Shown here: positions 1 through 10,733 of the stretch, one piece after another
Numbering within the stretch: the stretch's first letter is position 1
How the letters are laid out: each line of letters begins with the position of its first letter
NCBI GenBank assembly: GCA_013824215.1
Contig: PNNM01000035.1
Location: 1 to 11,341, forward strand
Source of the DNA: Coriobacteriaceae bacterium
Lineage (GTDB): Bacteria > Actinomycetota > Coriobacteriia > Anaerosomatales > D1FN1-002
DNA length: 11,341 bases
Direction: 5' to 3'
Translations under genes and position numbers: made by a program
The notes under the pieces: model-generated
Seen by the model: the letters and a program-made list of their open reading frames with translations, nothing else
Database searches by the model: none
Told to the model about the DNA's origin: nothing

Positions 1-1
1 G

Positions 2-433
2 GAGCAGCCGTTCATCATGGGCTGCTACGGCGTGGGCATCACACGATCGCTCGCGGCCGTCATCGAGCAGCACAACGACGAGAACGGCATCGTCTGGCCC
101 GTCTCGGTCGCCCCGCTGGAGGTCGCGGTCCTGCCGCTGGCGGTCGGCGACGAGGAGGTCTGGCCGGTCGCCGAGCGCATCTGGCGCGAGCTGGCCGACG
201 CCGGGGTCGAGACGATCATCGACGACCGCGACGAGCGCGCGGGTGTGAAGTTCGCCGACGCCGACCTCATCGGTTGGCCCTACCAGGTCGTGGTGGGAAG
301 GAAGGGCCTGGCCGAGGGGGTCGTCGAACTGAAGGACCGCCGCACGGGCGAGCGCGAGAGCGTGCCGCTGGAGGAGGCGGTGGCCCGCGTGGTCACGGTG
401 GTCGCGGAGGCGAAGGCGGCCCTGGCGCGATAG
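2..433 (+). CDS. proS: Prolyl-tRNA synthetase, C-terminal part (5' end outside window)
   Basis: This is the last 143 residues of a bacterial-type prolyl-tRNA synthetase, which charges tRNA-Pro with proline in the cytoplasm. The frame is open from the window edge, so the catalytic core lies upstream. The visible part begins inside class II motif 3 (PFIMGCYGVGITR, with the GxGxxR arginine that binds ATP). It continues into the anticodon-binding domain from about residue 30, with an alpha/beta pattern and the family-typical stretch DDRDERAGVKFADADLIG followed by a GRKGL-like strand. The TAG stop at 431-433 gives a normal C-terminus. In Actinomycetota proS commonly sits just upstream of the rimP-nusA operon. 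The 245-base gap and a good promoter after it suggest proS is a separate transcription unit here. No codon-use oddity is visible. Confidence 0.95.
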   Translation, partial: EQPFIMGCYGVGITRSLAAVIEQHNDENGIVWPVSVAPLEVAVLPLAVGDEEVWPVAERIWRELADAGVETIIDDRDERAGVKFADADLIGWPYQVVVGRKGLAEGVVELKDRRTGERESVPLEEAVARVVTVVAEAKAALAR

Positions 434-447
434 CAGCCGCGGGCCGC

Positions 448-490
448 GGGCCGTCCGGCCCCGCACATCCCGGGGGTCTTCCGGAACCCC
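448..490 (+). other. GC-rich hairpin-forming stretch after proS, possible weak terminator
   Basis: Two small inverted repeats follow the proS stop: GGGCC/GGCCC around a 4-base loop (448-461), and GGGGT/ACCCC around an 8-base loop (473-490). Neither is followed by a real T-run, so this is not a canonical intrinsic terminator. It may slow or end proS transcription, possibly with Rho, or may simply reflect high GC. Confidence 0.25.
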
Positions 491-558
491 TTCGACGCGC
501 ATCGAACCGCCCACTCACCCTTCGACGCCCGTCGAACCCCCCTTCGATCGCCGTCGAA
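491..558. promoter_or_regulatory. Array of three 16-bp palindromes (six TTCGA/TCGAA half-sites), putative operator
   Basis: Three elements read TTCGACGCGCATCGAA (491-506), TTCGACGCCCGTCGAA (521-536, 7-bp perfect arms around CC) and TTCGATCGCCGTCGAA (543-558). Half-sites begin at 491, 502, 521, 532, 543 and 554; the last four are exactly 11 bp apart, about one helical turn, so they would lie on one DNA face. Read the other way, 532-547 is TCGAACCCCCCTTCGA, one base from the TCGAAC-N4-GTTCGA form known for actinobacterial SOS boxes. The array ends 16 bp before the -35 box of the rimP promoter, a position suited to an activator, or to a repressor extending over the promoter. The binding protein is unknown; REP-like extragenic repeats are the alternative. 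Confidence 0.55.
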
Positions 559-574
559 GCGCCGGCGGCGCGCT

Positions 575-603
575 TTGACCCGCCCTGCGGCCTGCGGTAG
601 AAT
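575..603 (+). promoter_or_regulatory. Sigma70-type promoter of the rimP-nusA-infB operon
   Basis: A -35 hexamer TTGACC (575-580) and a -10 hexamer TAGAAT (598-603) are separated by exactly 17 bp, each one base from consensus. They stand out in a very GC-rich background. Transcription would start near 610, leaving a leader of about 70 nt before the rimP GTG at 679. The promoter lies directly downstream of the palindrome array and upstream of the attenuator-like hairpin. Confidence 0.75.
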
Positions 604-635
604 CCCGGAGGTTCGGAAACGTGCAGGCTCTCGCG

Positions 636-666
636 AGAAGTGGGTGACCCCCGCTTCTTTTGTTCT
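636..666 (+). terminator. Terminator-like leader hairpin (putative attenuator) before rimP
   Basis: AGAAGTGGG (636-644) pairs with CCCGCTTCT (650-658), nine pairs including one G-U wobble, around the 5-base loop TGACC. The stem is followed by TTTGTTCT (659-666), six T in eight, which is remarkable in this GC-rich DNA and has the form of an intrinsic terminator. It lies in the operon leader, about 26 nt after the predicted transcription start and just before the rimP ribosome-binding site (AAGGAG, 669-674), so it would act as an attenuator rather than as the proS terminator. A perfect 10-bp palindrome TCTCGCGAGA (629-638) overlaps its 5' arm and could form a competing structure. The first gene pair encodes NusA, a termination factor, so feedback control by NusA is an attractive inference. 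Confidence 0.6.
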
Positions 667-678
667 GGAAGGAGAAAC

Positions 679-1179
679 GTGCCGGGCAAGGACCTGGACA
701 GGCGCATCACGGAGCTGCTCGACCCCGAGGCCGCGCGCCACGGGATCGAGCTCGTCGCCGTGGAGGTCACGGCTGGCCACGGCCAGCCCACCGTGCGCGT
801 GTACCTGGACCGTCCCGGCGGCGTCGACATCGACGTCATCGCGCAAGCGAACCGCTGGATAGAGGCGGTGCTCGAGGCCGACGAGCCCATCCGGGGCGCG
901 TACACCCTCGAGGTCTCCTCGCCGGGGATCGAGCGCCCGCTGGTCAAGTTGGCGGACTTCGAGCGCTTCGCCGGCCAACCCGCCTCGGTGCGACTCGACG
1001 AGCCGCTCGACGGACGAGCCAAGTTCTCGGGCACCATCCAAGGTGTCGATGGCGACACGGTGCTCCTCGCCAGCGGTGATGAGACGTTCCGACTGCCCTT
1101 CGGGCACATAGCCAAGGCACGGCTGAAGCCTGAGATCGACTTTTCGCAACACGAGCAACACGAGGGAGACCTGACATGA
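679..1179 (+). CDS. rimP: Ribosome maturation factor RimP
   Basis: The product (166 residues) matches RimP, a cytoplasmic factor needed for maturation of the 30S subunit. It shows the N-terminal alpha/beta domain with the strand pattern GIELVAVEV...PTVRVYLDRPGGV and the signature LEVSSPGIERPL near residues 77-88. A C-terminal SH3-like barrel follows (about residues 95-160), rich in short beta strands. I chose GTG at 679 because AAGGAG lies 4 nt upstream; an in-frame ATG at 640 falls inside the leader hairpin and would add 13 residues unlike RimP. Its stop overlaps the nusA start by 4 nt (ATGA), so the two are probably translationally coupled. It is the first gene of the operon driven from 575-603. 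Length is normal for the family. Confidence 0.95.
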   Translation: MPGKDLDRRITELLDPEAARHGIELVAVEVTAGHGQPTVRVYLDRPGGVDIDVIAQANRWIEAVLEADEPIRGAYTLEVSSPGIERPLVKLADFERFAGQPASVRLDEPLDGRAKFSGTIQGVDGDTVLLASGDETFRLPFGHIAKARLKPEIDFSQHEQHEGDLT

Positions 1180-2336
1180 GTTCGGAGCTTATGGACGCGC
1201 TGAAACAGCTGGCGCGCGAGAAGAACATCGACGAGTACGAGATGCTCGACAAGCTCGAGCAGGCGATCGGGCTCGCATACCACCGCAACCCCGAGCTGCT
1301 CGAGGCGCTCGAGGACATGGACAACGACCTGCGGGTCTCCATCGACCGCGACAGCGGCCGCATCCACGTCTTCGAGGTCTTCCGCGAGGAGCCCGAGGAC
1401 CCCGAGTCGCCCGTGATCAAGGAGGTCGACGTCACCCCGGCGGGGGTGTCGCGTTTCGCCGCGCAAGCCGCCAAGCAGGTCATCACGCAGTCGATCCGCG
1501 AGGCGGAGCGGGAGACGATCTACGACGAGTACATCGACCGCGTCGGCGAGTCGGTCACCGGCACCGTCCAGCAGTCGGACAGCCGCTACACGCTGATCAA
1601 ACTGCGCGAGGGCGTCGAAGCGCTCCTGCCCCCCAACGAGCAGCCCCACAACGAGCGCTACGATCACAACCAGCGCATCAAGGCCTACATCACCGAGGTC
1701 CGCAAGACCTCCTCGGAGCCGGCCATCGTCGTCTCGCGCACGCACCCGGGCCTTATCCGACGGCTGTTCGAACTCGAGGTGCCCGAGATCTACGACGGCA
1801 TCGTCGAGGTCAAGAGCGTCGCCCGCGAGCCGGGTCTGCGCAGCAAGGTCGCCGTTTCGAGCCGCGAGGGCGGGGTCGACCCGGTCGGCGCCTGCGTGGG
1901 CCCGAAGGGGTCCCGAGTCCGCATGGTCGTCTCGGAGTTGCGCGGCGAGCGCATCGACGTGGTGCCGTGGAACGACGATCCGGCCACGTTCGTCGGCAAC
2001 TCGCTGTCGCCGGCCAAGGTGCAGTCGGTCAAGGTGGACGCGGACACGCACACCGCCACCGTCATCGTGCCGGACGACCAGCTCTCGCTGGCCATCGGCA
2101 AGGAGGGCCAGAACGCTCGCTTGGCCGCCAAACTCACCGGATGGCGCATCGACATCAAGAGCCGCGCGCAGGCGGTCGACTCCGGTCTGGTCGGTCTGGT
2201 GGATTCAGAGACCCCAGGCGAGGAGTTCGACGGCCGCTGCGTGGCTGTGACCTCCACCGGTGTGCGCTGCCGCAACAAGGCCCGCCCGGGCGGCGTCCAC
2301 TGCGGCGTGCACCAGAAGGAGGCCGTCGACAAGTGA
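1176..2336 (+). CDS. nusA: Transcription termination/antitermination factor NusA with a Cys3His C-terminal tail
   Basis: NusA binds RNA polymerase and nascent RNA and modulates pausing, intrinsic termination and antitermination. The 386-residue product has the RNAP-binding N-terminal domain (about 1-120), an S1 domain (about 124-190, from GESVTGTV), KH1 with its GPKG loop (GACVGPKGSRV, 238-248) and KH2 with its GKEG loop (AIGKEGQNARLA, 306-317). It lacks the acidic repeats of the E. coli protein, as is usual outside Proteobacteria. Unusually, residues 351-380 form a short extra module with Cys355, Cys365, Cys376 and His379 in the spacing C-x9-C-x10-C-x2-H. This resembles small putative zinc-binding tails found on unrelated bacterial proteins (DUF5763-like, from memory). 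ATG at 1176 overlaps the rimP stop; its own stop overlaps the ylxR GTG. Confidence 0.97.
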   Translation: MSSELMDALKQLAREKNIDEYEMLDKLEQAIGLAYHRNPELLEALEDMDNDLRVSIDRDSGRIHVFEVFREEPEDPESPVIKEVDVTPAGVSRFAAQAAKQVITQSIREAERETIYDEYIDRVGESVTGTVQQSDSRYTLIKLREGVEALLPPNEQPHNERYDHNQRIKAYITEVRKTSSEPAIVVSRTHPGLIRRLFELEVPEIYDGIVEVKSVAREPGLRSKVAVSSREGGVDPVGACVGPKGSRVRMVVSELRGERIDVVPWNDDPATFVGNSLSPAKVQSVKVDADTHTATVIVPDDQLSLAIGKEGQNARLAAKLTGWRIDIKSRAQAVDSGLVGLVDSETPGEEFDGRCVAVTSTGVRCRNKARPGGVHCGVHQKEAVDK

Positions 2337-2629
2337 AGGAGCGCAAGGCCCCCGTCCGCACGTGCGTCGGATGTGGCACCGCTCGCGACAAGCGTGAGCT
2401 GGTGCGCGTCGTCCGCACACCTGAAGGCCACGTCGAGCTCGACGGCTCGGGCAAGGCCAACGGCCGCGGTGCCTACGTCTGCCCCTCGACCGATTGCTTC
2501 GACGCCGCCGCCAAGCGGCGCCGGTTCACCTCGGCACTCCGGGTGAATCTCTTGGAGGACGACCTGGAGCGACTGAGGCGGGACCTCGAGCATCTGCTCG
2601 AAGACCGCATGGCAACGCAGGGACGGTGA
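2333..2629 (+). CDS. ylxR: YlxR/RnpM family RNA-binding protein
   Basis: This 98-residue protein belongs to the YlxR family, nucleic-acid-binding proteins encoded next to nusA; the Bacillus subtilis member (RnpM) has been reported to bind and modulate RNase P. It shows the family signature RTCVGCG (residues 9-15), a basic KRELVRVVR segment, LDGSGKANGRGAY (36-48, the conserved GRGAY) and a second cysteine pair (Cys50, Cys55), then a basic helix rich in K and R. GTG at 2333 is the start because it aligns with the family N-terminus, shares the GTGA overlap with the nusA stop, and has AAGGAGG at 2316-2322. No L7Ae-type ylxQ gene follows, unlike in Bacillus; infB comes directly next. Confidence 0.93.
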   Translation: MKERKAPVRTCVGCGTARDKRELVRVVRTPEGHVELDGSGKANGRGAYVCPSTDCFDAAAKRRRFTSALRVNLLEDDLERLRRDLEHLLEDRMATQGR

Positions 2630-2633
2630 AGTT

Positions 2634-5027
<2,394 letters not shown>

Positions 5028-5042
5028 CGGCGGGGGAGCACG

Positions 5043-5429
5043 ATGGCTGCCAGCCCGCGCATGCGCAAGGTCAACGAGGCCGTCCGAGAGGCGCTGGCCG
5101 AGGTGCTGGCGGCAGAGGTCGCCGATCCGCGCCTGGAGCTCGTCACCATCACCGCGGTGGAGGTCGCACGCGACCTCAAGACCGCGAAGGTCTACGTGAT
5201 CGCCCACGGCGCCGATGAGGAGTACGCCCGCGCGCTCGAAGGACTCGAGAGCGCCTCCAACCGCATGCGGCGCGGACTGTCACAGCGCGTGCGCATGCGC
5301 TACACCCCCGAGCTGCGCTTCATGATCGACACCACCGTCGACGACGGCATGCGTATCTACGAGGCGCTCAAGAACGTGCCGCCCTCCATGCTCCACGAGG
5401 ACGGCGCCGAGGAGACCGGCCAGGGATGA
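5043..5429 (+). CDS. rbfA: Ribosome-binding factor A (RbfA)
   Basis: RbfA is a cold-shock-associated 30S maturation factor that acts on the 5' end region of 16S rRNA. The 128-residue product has the KH-like fold pattern and family hallmarks: a basic N-terminus (SPRMRKVNEAVREALAEVL), ADPRLELVTITAVEVARDL (about 27-45), TAKVYV, and RMRYTPELRFMIDTTVDDG in the last third. ATG at 5043 has GGGGGAG (5032-5038) just upstream and a 15-nt gap from infB. Its TGA stop overlaps the ATG of the next gene in an ATGA arrangement. Length is typical of the family. Confidence 0.95.
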   Translation: MAASPRMRKVNEAVREALAEVLAAEVADPRLELVTITAVEVARDLKTAKVYVIAHGADEEYARALEGLESASNRMRRGLSQRVRMRYTPELRFMIDTTVDDGMRIYEALKNVPPSMLHEDGAEETGQG

Positions 5430-6403
5430 GCCTGCCGCGCGAGGCCTACCAGCGCGCCGTGCAGGCGTTGCACGTGGCCCACTCCGTCGTCACATGCGCA
5501 CACGTCCGCCCGGACGGCGACGCCATCGGCGCCACGCTCGGCCTCACGCTCGCCCTGAGCGAGGCAGGCATCGACGCCACGCCCACGCTCGCCGACGAAG
5601 GCCCGCCGCCGGCGACCTACTCCTTCCTGCCCGGGATCGGGATGTACCGTCCGGTCTCCGAGCTCGAGCCACCCGACGTCTTCGTGTCCCTCGACACCCC
5701 GGTGCCCTCGCGCCTCGGCCTCGCGGAGCCGCTCATGCGCTCCGCCAAGACCGTCATCGTGCTCGACCACCATCCCGACGCCATCGAGTTCGGCTCGGTG
5801 CACCTGCTCGACAGCACCGCCGCGGCCACCGGCCAGATCGCGTGGCGGCTGCTCGGCCATTTCGGCATCCGGCTCACACGCGACGCGGCGTTCGATCTCT
5901 ACGTCGCGCTCATGACCGACACGGGCCGCTTCTCCTACGACAGCGCATCGCCGGAGGCTTTCCGTGACGCGGCGGCTATGGTGGAGGCAGGCGTCGATCC
6001 GGCCGAGGCGGCCCGGCTCGTGTACCAGGAACGCAGCGCCGGCGCACTCGCGCTCGAGGCGCGTGCGATCTCCCGGCTGACCGTGACCAACGGCGGCCAT
6101 GTCGCCTACGCATGGATCGACGGGGCCGACTTCGCCGAGACCGGAGCCCTGCCCGAGGAGGCCGAGCAGCTCCCGGACGCGGTCCGCCGCATCCGGGGGG
6201 TGCAGGTCGCCATGCTGCTCAGCGTCCGGGACGGGGAGGTGCGCGGCAACCTGCGATCCAAGACCGGCTTCGATGTGGGTGCCGTCGCACGCACCCTCGA
6301 CGGCGGCGGGCACCGTGCGGCGGCCGGGTTCACCTATGCCGGCGACATGCGCTCCCTGCTGGACCGCGTGCTGCCGCTGCTGCCCGGGGGAGCGTCCGGG
6401 TGA
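5426..6403 (+). CDS. nrnA: DHH/DHHA1 phosphoesterase, NrnA-like (nanoRNase / pAp phosphatase / cyclic-dinucleotide PDE)
   Basis: The 325-residue protein is a DHH-superfamily phosphoesterase of the NrnA type. Family members degrade very short RNAs and pAp, and the mycobacterial member hydrolyses cyclic di-AMP; which substrate dominates here cannot be told from sequence. Visible Mn-binding motifs are HVRPDGDAIGA (26-36), Asp90 in SLDTP, LDHH (113-116) and the aspartate of MTDTGRF (163-169). The C-terminal DHHA1 domain carries the substrate-binding GGGH (293-296). ATG at 5426 overlaps the rbfA stop by 4 nt and fits the family start. Its place between rbfA and truB is the usual actinobacterial one. 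The GTG of truB overlaps its stop. It is too short to be RecJ, so NrnA is the better match. Confidence 0.92.
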   Translation: MSLPREAYQRAVQALHVAHSVVTCAHVRPDGDAIGATLGLTLALSEAGIDATPTLADEGPPPATYSFLPGIGMYRPVSELEPPDVFVSLDTPVPSRLGLAEPLMRSAKTVIVLDHHPDAIEFGSVHLLDSTAAATGQIAWRLLGHFGIRLTRDAAFDLYVALMTDTGRFSYDSASPEAFRDAAAMVEAGVDPAEAARLVYQERSAGALALEARAISRLTVTNGGHVAYAWIDGADFAETGALPEEAEQLPDAVRRIRGVQVAMLLSVRDGEVRGNLRSKTGFDVGAVARTLDGGGHRAAAGFTYAGDMRSLLDRVLPLLPGGASG

Positions 6404-7332
6404 GCCGTCGCGGCCGCGGGACCACCACGCTGTCCGGCATCCTCCCGATCGACAAACCCGCGGGCATGACGAGCCACGACGTGGTCGACGCCGTGCGCCG
6501 CGCGACGGGGGAGGGCCGCATCGGCCACGCCGGCACGCTGGACCCGATGGCCACCGGTCTGCTCGTGGTGCTCGTCGGCCCCGCAACGCGCCTCGAGCCG
6601 TATCTCTCCGGCGCCGAGAAGGACTACGACGCCAGACTCGCCTTCGGCGCCTCCACGGATACCGACGACGCCGAGGGCACCATCATCGAGACCGCCGAGG
6701 TCCCCTCCGACCTGTTCTCCGAGCAGCGCGCCGCCGAGGTGCTGGAGGGTCTGCTCGGAGCCCAGCACCAGATCCCGCCGGCGTACTCCGCGATCAAGAC
6801 CGGAGGCACGGCCGCCTACAAGGCCGCCCGCGCGGGCGCCCCGCCCACACTCACGCCGCGGGCGATCACGGTGCACGCCGCCGAGCTCCTGCGCACGGAT
6901 GCGGACGCACGTACCTGGGACGTGCGCTTCCACGTCTCCAAAGGCACATACGTGCGGGCGCTCGCGCGCGACATAGGCCGCGCCTGCGGCACGGTCGCGC
7001 ACCTGTCCGCGCTGCGGCGCACGGCGAGCGGCGCGTTGACCCTCGCGGAGCATGCGCACACCCTCGAACAGGTCCGCGCCGCCGCCGAGGACGGCCGCCT
7101 GGGCGAGCTGTTCGCGGACCCGGCAGCCGCGCTCGGACTGTCCGTCCTGGACGCCGAGCCTGCGCTCGTCGCCGCCGGACGGCCGCTGCCGCTGCCGGAG
7201 ACCGCTGTGCAGGCAGGCGCGCTCGTCGCGATCGTCGCGGGCGACCGTCTGCTCGCGGTCTACCGCGCGGGGGCCGAAGCACTCACGCCCGAGGCCGTCA
7301 TCCCCGGCGGGGTCGCTGGGAGAGCCGCATGA
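6400..7332 (+). CDS. truB: tRNA pseudouridine-55 synthase TruB
   Basis: TruB isomerises U55 in the T-loop of tRNAs to pseudouridine. The 310-residue product shows GILPIDKPAGMTSHDVV (13-29), the catalytic motif GHAGTLDPMATG with nucleophile Asp48, the conserved active-site tyrosine in KDYDA (Tyr76), the thumb motif YSAIKTGGTAAYKAARAG (129-146) and VSKGTYVRALARDIG (179-193). A shorter C-terminal domain (about 245-310) resembles the actinobacterial TruB C-terminus. The start is GTG at 6400: GGGGGAG (6386-6392) lies 7 nt upstream and the GTGA overlap with nrnA follows the pattern of this operon. The upstream ATG codons in frame lie deep inside nrnA and are rejected. Its stop overlaps the ribF ATG. 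Confidence 0.95.
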   Translation: MSRRGRGTTTLSGILPIDKPAGMTSHDVVDAVRRATGEGRIGHAGTLDPMATGLLVVLVGPATRLEPYLSGAEKDYDARLAFGASTDTDDAEGTIIETAEVPSDLFSEQRAAEVLEGLLGAQHQIPPAYSAIKTGGTAAYKAARAGAPPTLTPRAITVHAAELLRTDADARTWDVRFHVSKGTYVRALARDIGRACGTVAHLSALRRTASGALTLAEHAHTLEQVRAAAEDGRLGELFADPAAALGLSVLDAEPALVAAGRPLPLPETAVQAGALVAIVAGDRLLAVYRAGAEALTPEAVIPGGVAGRAA

Positions 7333-8249
7333 GCGCGCAGGTCGTGGAGTGGGAGGTAGGCTGCGAGTCGCTCGGTCCCGCCGTGGTGGCCATCGGCGTC
7401 TTCGACGGTGTGCACCTCGGTCACCAGACGCTCGTGCGCGACGCCGTGGCGCTCGCGTGGGAGAAGGGCGTGAAGTCCGCTGTGCTCACCTTCGACCGCG
7501 ACCCCGAGCGCGTGCTGTGCCTCGACGCTCCACCGCCGCAGCTGCTCACCCTGGAGGACAAGCTCGCGCGTCTCGACGAACTCGCTCCCGACATCGTACT
7601 CGTGGTCCCGTTCTGCACGCGTCTGGCCGAGATGGTGCCCGACCGGTTCCTCTCCGACGTGATGACAGCGGCCTTCGAGCCGGTCGCCGTGATGGTGGGC
7701 GAGGACTTCCGGTTCGGCCGCTACGCCTCCGGGAATGTCGAGTCGCTGCGCCACTTCGGCGGGCAACACGGCTTCGGTGTCGTGGCGCACCGACTCGTCG
7801 AGGCCGACGGGGGACCGGTGACGGCCACCAGGATACGCGGCCTCGTCGCCGCGGGGGACGTCGCCGCGGCTGCACGCCTCATCGGCCGTCCCCACCGCGT
7901 GAGCGGCACCGTGGTCCACGGCAGGGGAGAGGGCGTCGGGCTCGGCGTCCCCACCGCCAACGTCATCCCGCATGCCGAGGCGGCCCTCCCGGCCGCAGGC
8001 GTCTATGGCGGCCGGGTCATCACGTCGGCCGGGGAGTTCAAAGCGGGGATCTCCGTGGGGCGTGCGCCCACGTTCCCCAAGGCCATCGACGTGCTCGAGG
8101 CCCACCTAATCGGCTTCGAGGGCGATCTCTACGGCCAGGAGATCACCATCGAGTTCACCGAGCGGCTTCGGGACCAGCGGGTGTTCGGCTCGGCCGAGGA
8201 GCTTTCTGCCGCGATGCACGAGGACCTGCGCTACATCTCCGAGGCCTGA
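7329..8249 (+). CDS. ribF: Bifunctional riboflavin kinase / FMN adenylyltransferase
   Basis: RibF phosphorylates riboflavin to FMN and adenylates FMN to FAD. The 306-residue protein has the usual two domains. The N-terminal adenylyltransferase carries GVFDGVHLGH (23-32, nucleotidyltransferase HxGH motif), VGEDFRFG (123-130) and TATRIR (165-170). The C-terminal kinase (about 186-306) has GVPTAN (206-211), the strand LEAHLIGFEGDLYG with the conserved glutamate at 257, and FTERLRDQRVFGS. Two deviations are visible: TFDRDP (54-59) where most members read TFxPHP, and SVGRAPTF where NxGxxPTF is usual. ATG at 7329 overlaps the truB stop (ATGA). This appears to be the last gene of the operon; the rpsO that often follows ribF in bacteria is not here. 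Confidence 0.94.
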   Translation: MSAQVVEWEVGCESLGPAVVAIGVFDGVHLGHQTLVRDAVALAWEKGVKSAVLTFDRDPERVLCLDAPPPQLLTLEDKLARLDELAPDIVLVVPFCTRLAEMVPDRFLSDVMTAAFEPVAVMVGEDFRFGRYASGNVESLRHFGGQHGFGVVAHRLVEADGGPVTATRIRGLVAAGDVAAAARLIGRPHRVSGTVVHGRGEGVGLGVPTANVIPHAEAALPAAGVYGGRVITSAGEFKAGISVGRAPTFPKAIDVLEAHLIGFEGDLYGQEITIEFTERLRDQRVFGSAEELSAAMHEDLRYISEA

Positions 8250-8330
8250 TAGTAGGCCGGTCTGCACGTGTCCGCGCTGGCGTATGCTTGTGCACGTCCC
8301 GAGCCGGTCCCGTCCGTCCTGAGGAGTCCG

Positions 8331-8777
8331 ATGAACGTCCTCGCGAAACCCCTCGTCCTCGTCCTGCTCGCCGCTGCGCTGTGCGTCGCTGGCGGATGCT
8401 CGAAGTCGCCCGCGCCCGCGAAGGTGGGGGAGACCGTGAAGGCCGGCGGCTGGGAGCTGCTCGTCGAGGAGGCCGTCACCTTGAAGGACTTCCAGGGCAA
8501 GGCCGCCGCATCAGGCAAGGTCTGGCTCGTGTCGCGAGCCGTGGCGAAGAACACCGCCGCGACGACACAGACGCTCGACCCCGCGTGGTTCGGCGCGGGC
8601 AAGGACTACGATACCTGGCAGGGCACGACGACGCTGAAGGGCCTCACCGGCACGTCGGAGGTACCGCCCGGCGGTTCGGCCAACGCGCTGTCGGCGTTCG
8701 AGGTGCCCGAGGGCGTCACCGAGATAGCGCTGCTGCTCGAGACCCCCGGCGGCGCGGCGCAGGTGCTGCTCAACTAG
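8331..8777 (+). CDS. Putative lipoprotein with DUF4352-like domain
   Basis: This 148-residue protein has a classic secretion start: basic MNVLAK, a hydrophobic stretch (VLVLLAAALCVA) and a lipobox-like VAGGC with the lipidated cysteine at 23, so it is probably anchored on the outer face of the membrane. The remaining part looks like an immunoglobulin-like beta domain of the DUF4352 (telokin-like) kind: an early VGETVKAGGWELLVEEA strand, a KVWLVSRAVAKNTAATTQ strand (family pattern of a persistent 'vkN' core), and a late PPGGSANALSAFEVPEGV segment. The function of such proteins is unknown; many are thought to bind ligands or partners at the surface. ATG at 8331 has GAGGAG at 8321-8326. It lies 81 bp after ribF and 29 bp before the synthetase gene, so it is probably co-transcribed with the latter. 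Confidence 0.8.
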   Translation: MNVLAKPLVLVLLAAALCVAGGCSKSPAPAKVGETVKAGGWELLVEEAVTLKDFQGKAAASGKVWLVSRAVAKNTAATTQTLDPAWFGAGKDYDTWQGTTTLKGLTGTSEVPPGGSANALSAFEVPEGVTEIALLLETPGGAAQVLLN

Positions 8778-8806
8778 CGTTCGAGCTCCTTGCGCAAGGG
8801 AGGGCC

Positions 8807-10711
<1,905 letters not shown>

Positions 10712-10733
10712 GCCGCCGGGAGGAGGACCGCGC

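Noticed and set aside
640..678. ATG at 640 as the rimP start
   Set aside because: It sits inside the leader hairpin without a ribosome-binding site and adds 13 residues unlike RimP; GTG 679 with AAGGAG is better.
434..678. A tRNA or other RNA gene in the proS-rimP gap (E. coli has metY at the head of this operon)
   Set aside because: No cloverleaf-like arms, T-loop or CCA-type end can be traced; the gap is explained by palindromes, promoter and leader hairpin.
6099..7328. The upstream in-frame extension of ribF (from 6099) across nrnA and truB
   Set aside because: The translation before 7329 is Arg/Pro/Gly-rich shadow sequence; RibF homology begins only after ATG 7329, which has the ATGA overlap with truB.
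8260..8288. Possible promoter before the lipoprotein gene (TATGCT at 8283-8288)
   Set aside because: The -10 box matches only four of six bases and no acceptable -35 box lies at 16-18 bp, so it is not distinguishable from chance. The 81-bp gap (8250-8330) otherwise holds only the GAGGAG ribosome-binding site and short GTGCAC/CACGTG palindromes.
7052..8806. The upstream in-frame extension of the acyl-CoA synthetase gene, which would give a 1219-residue protein
   Set aside because: The extra part overlaps truB, ribF and the lipoprotein gene and is compositionally a shadow; ATG 8807 has a good ribosome-binding site and family-like N-terminus.
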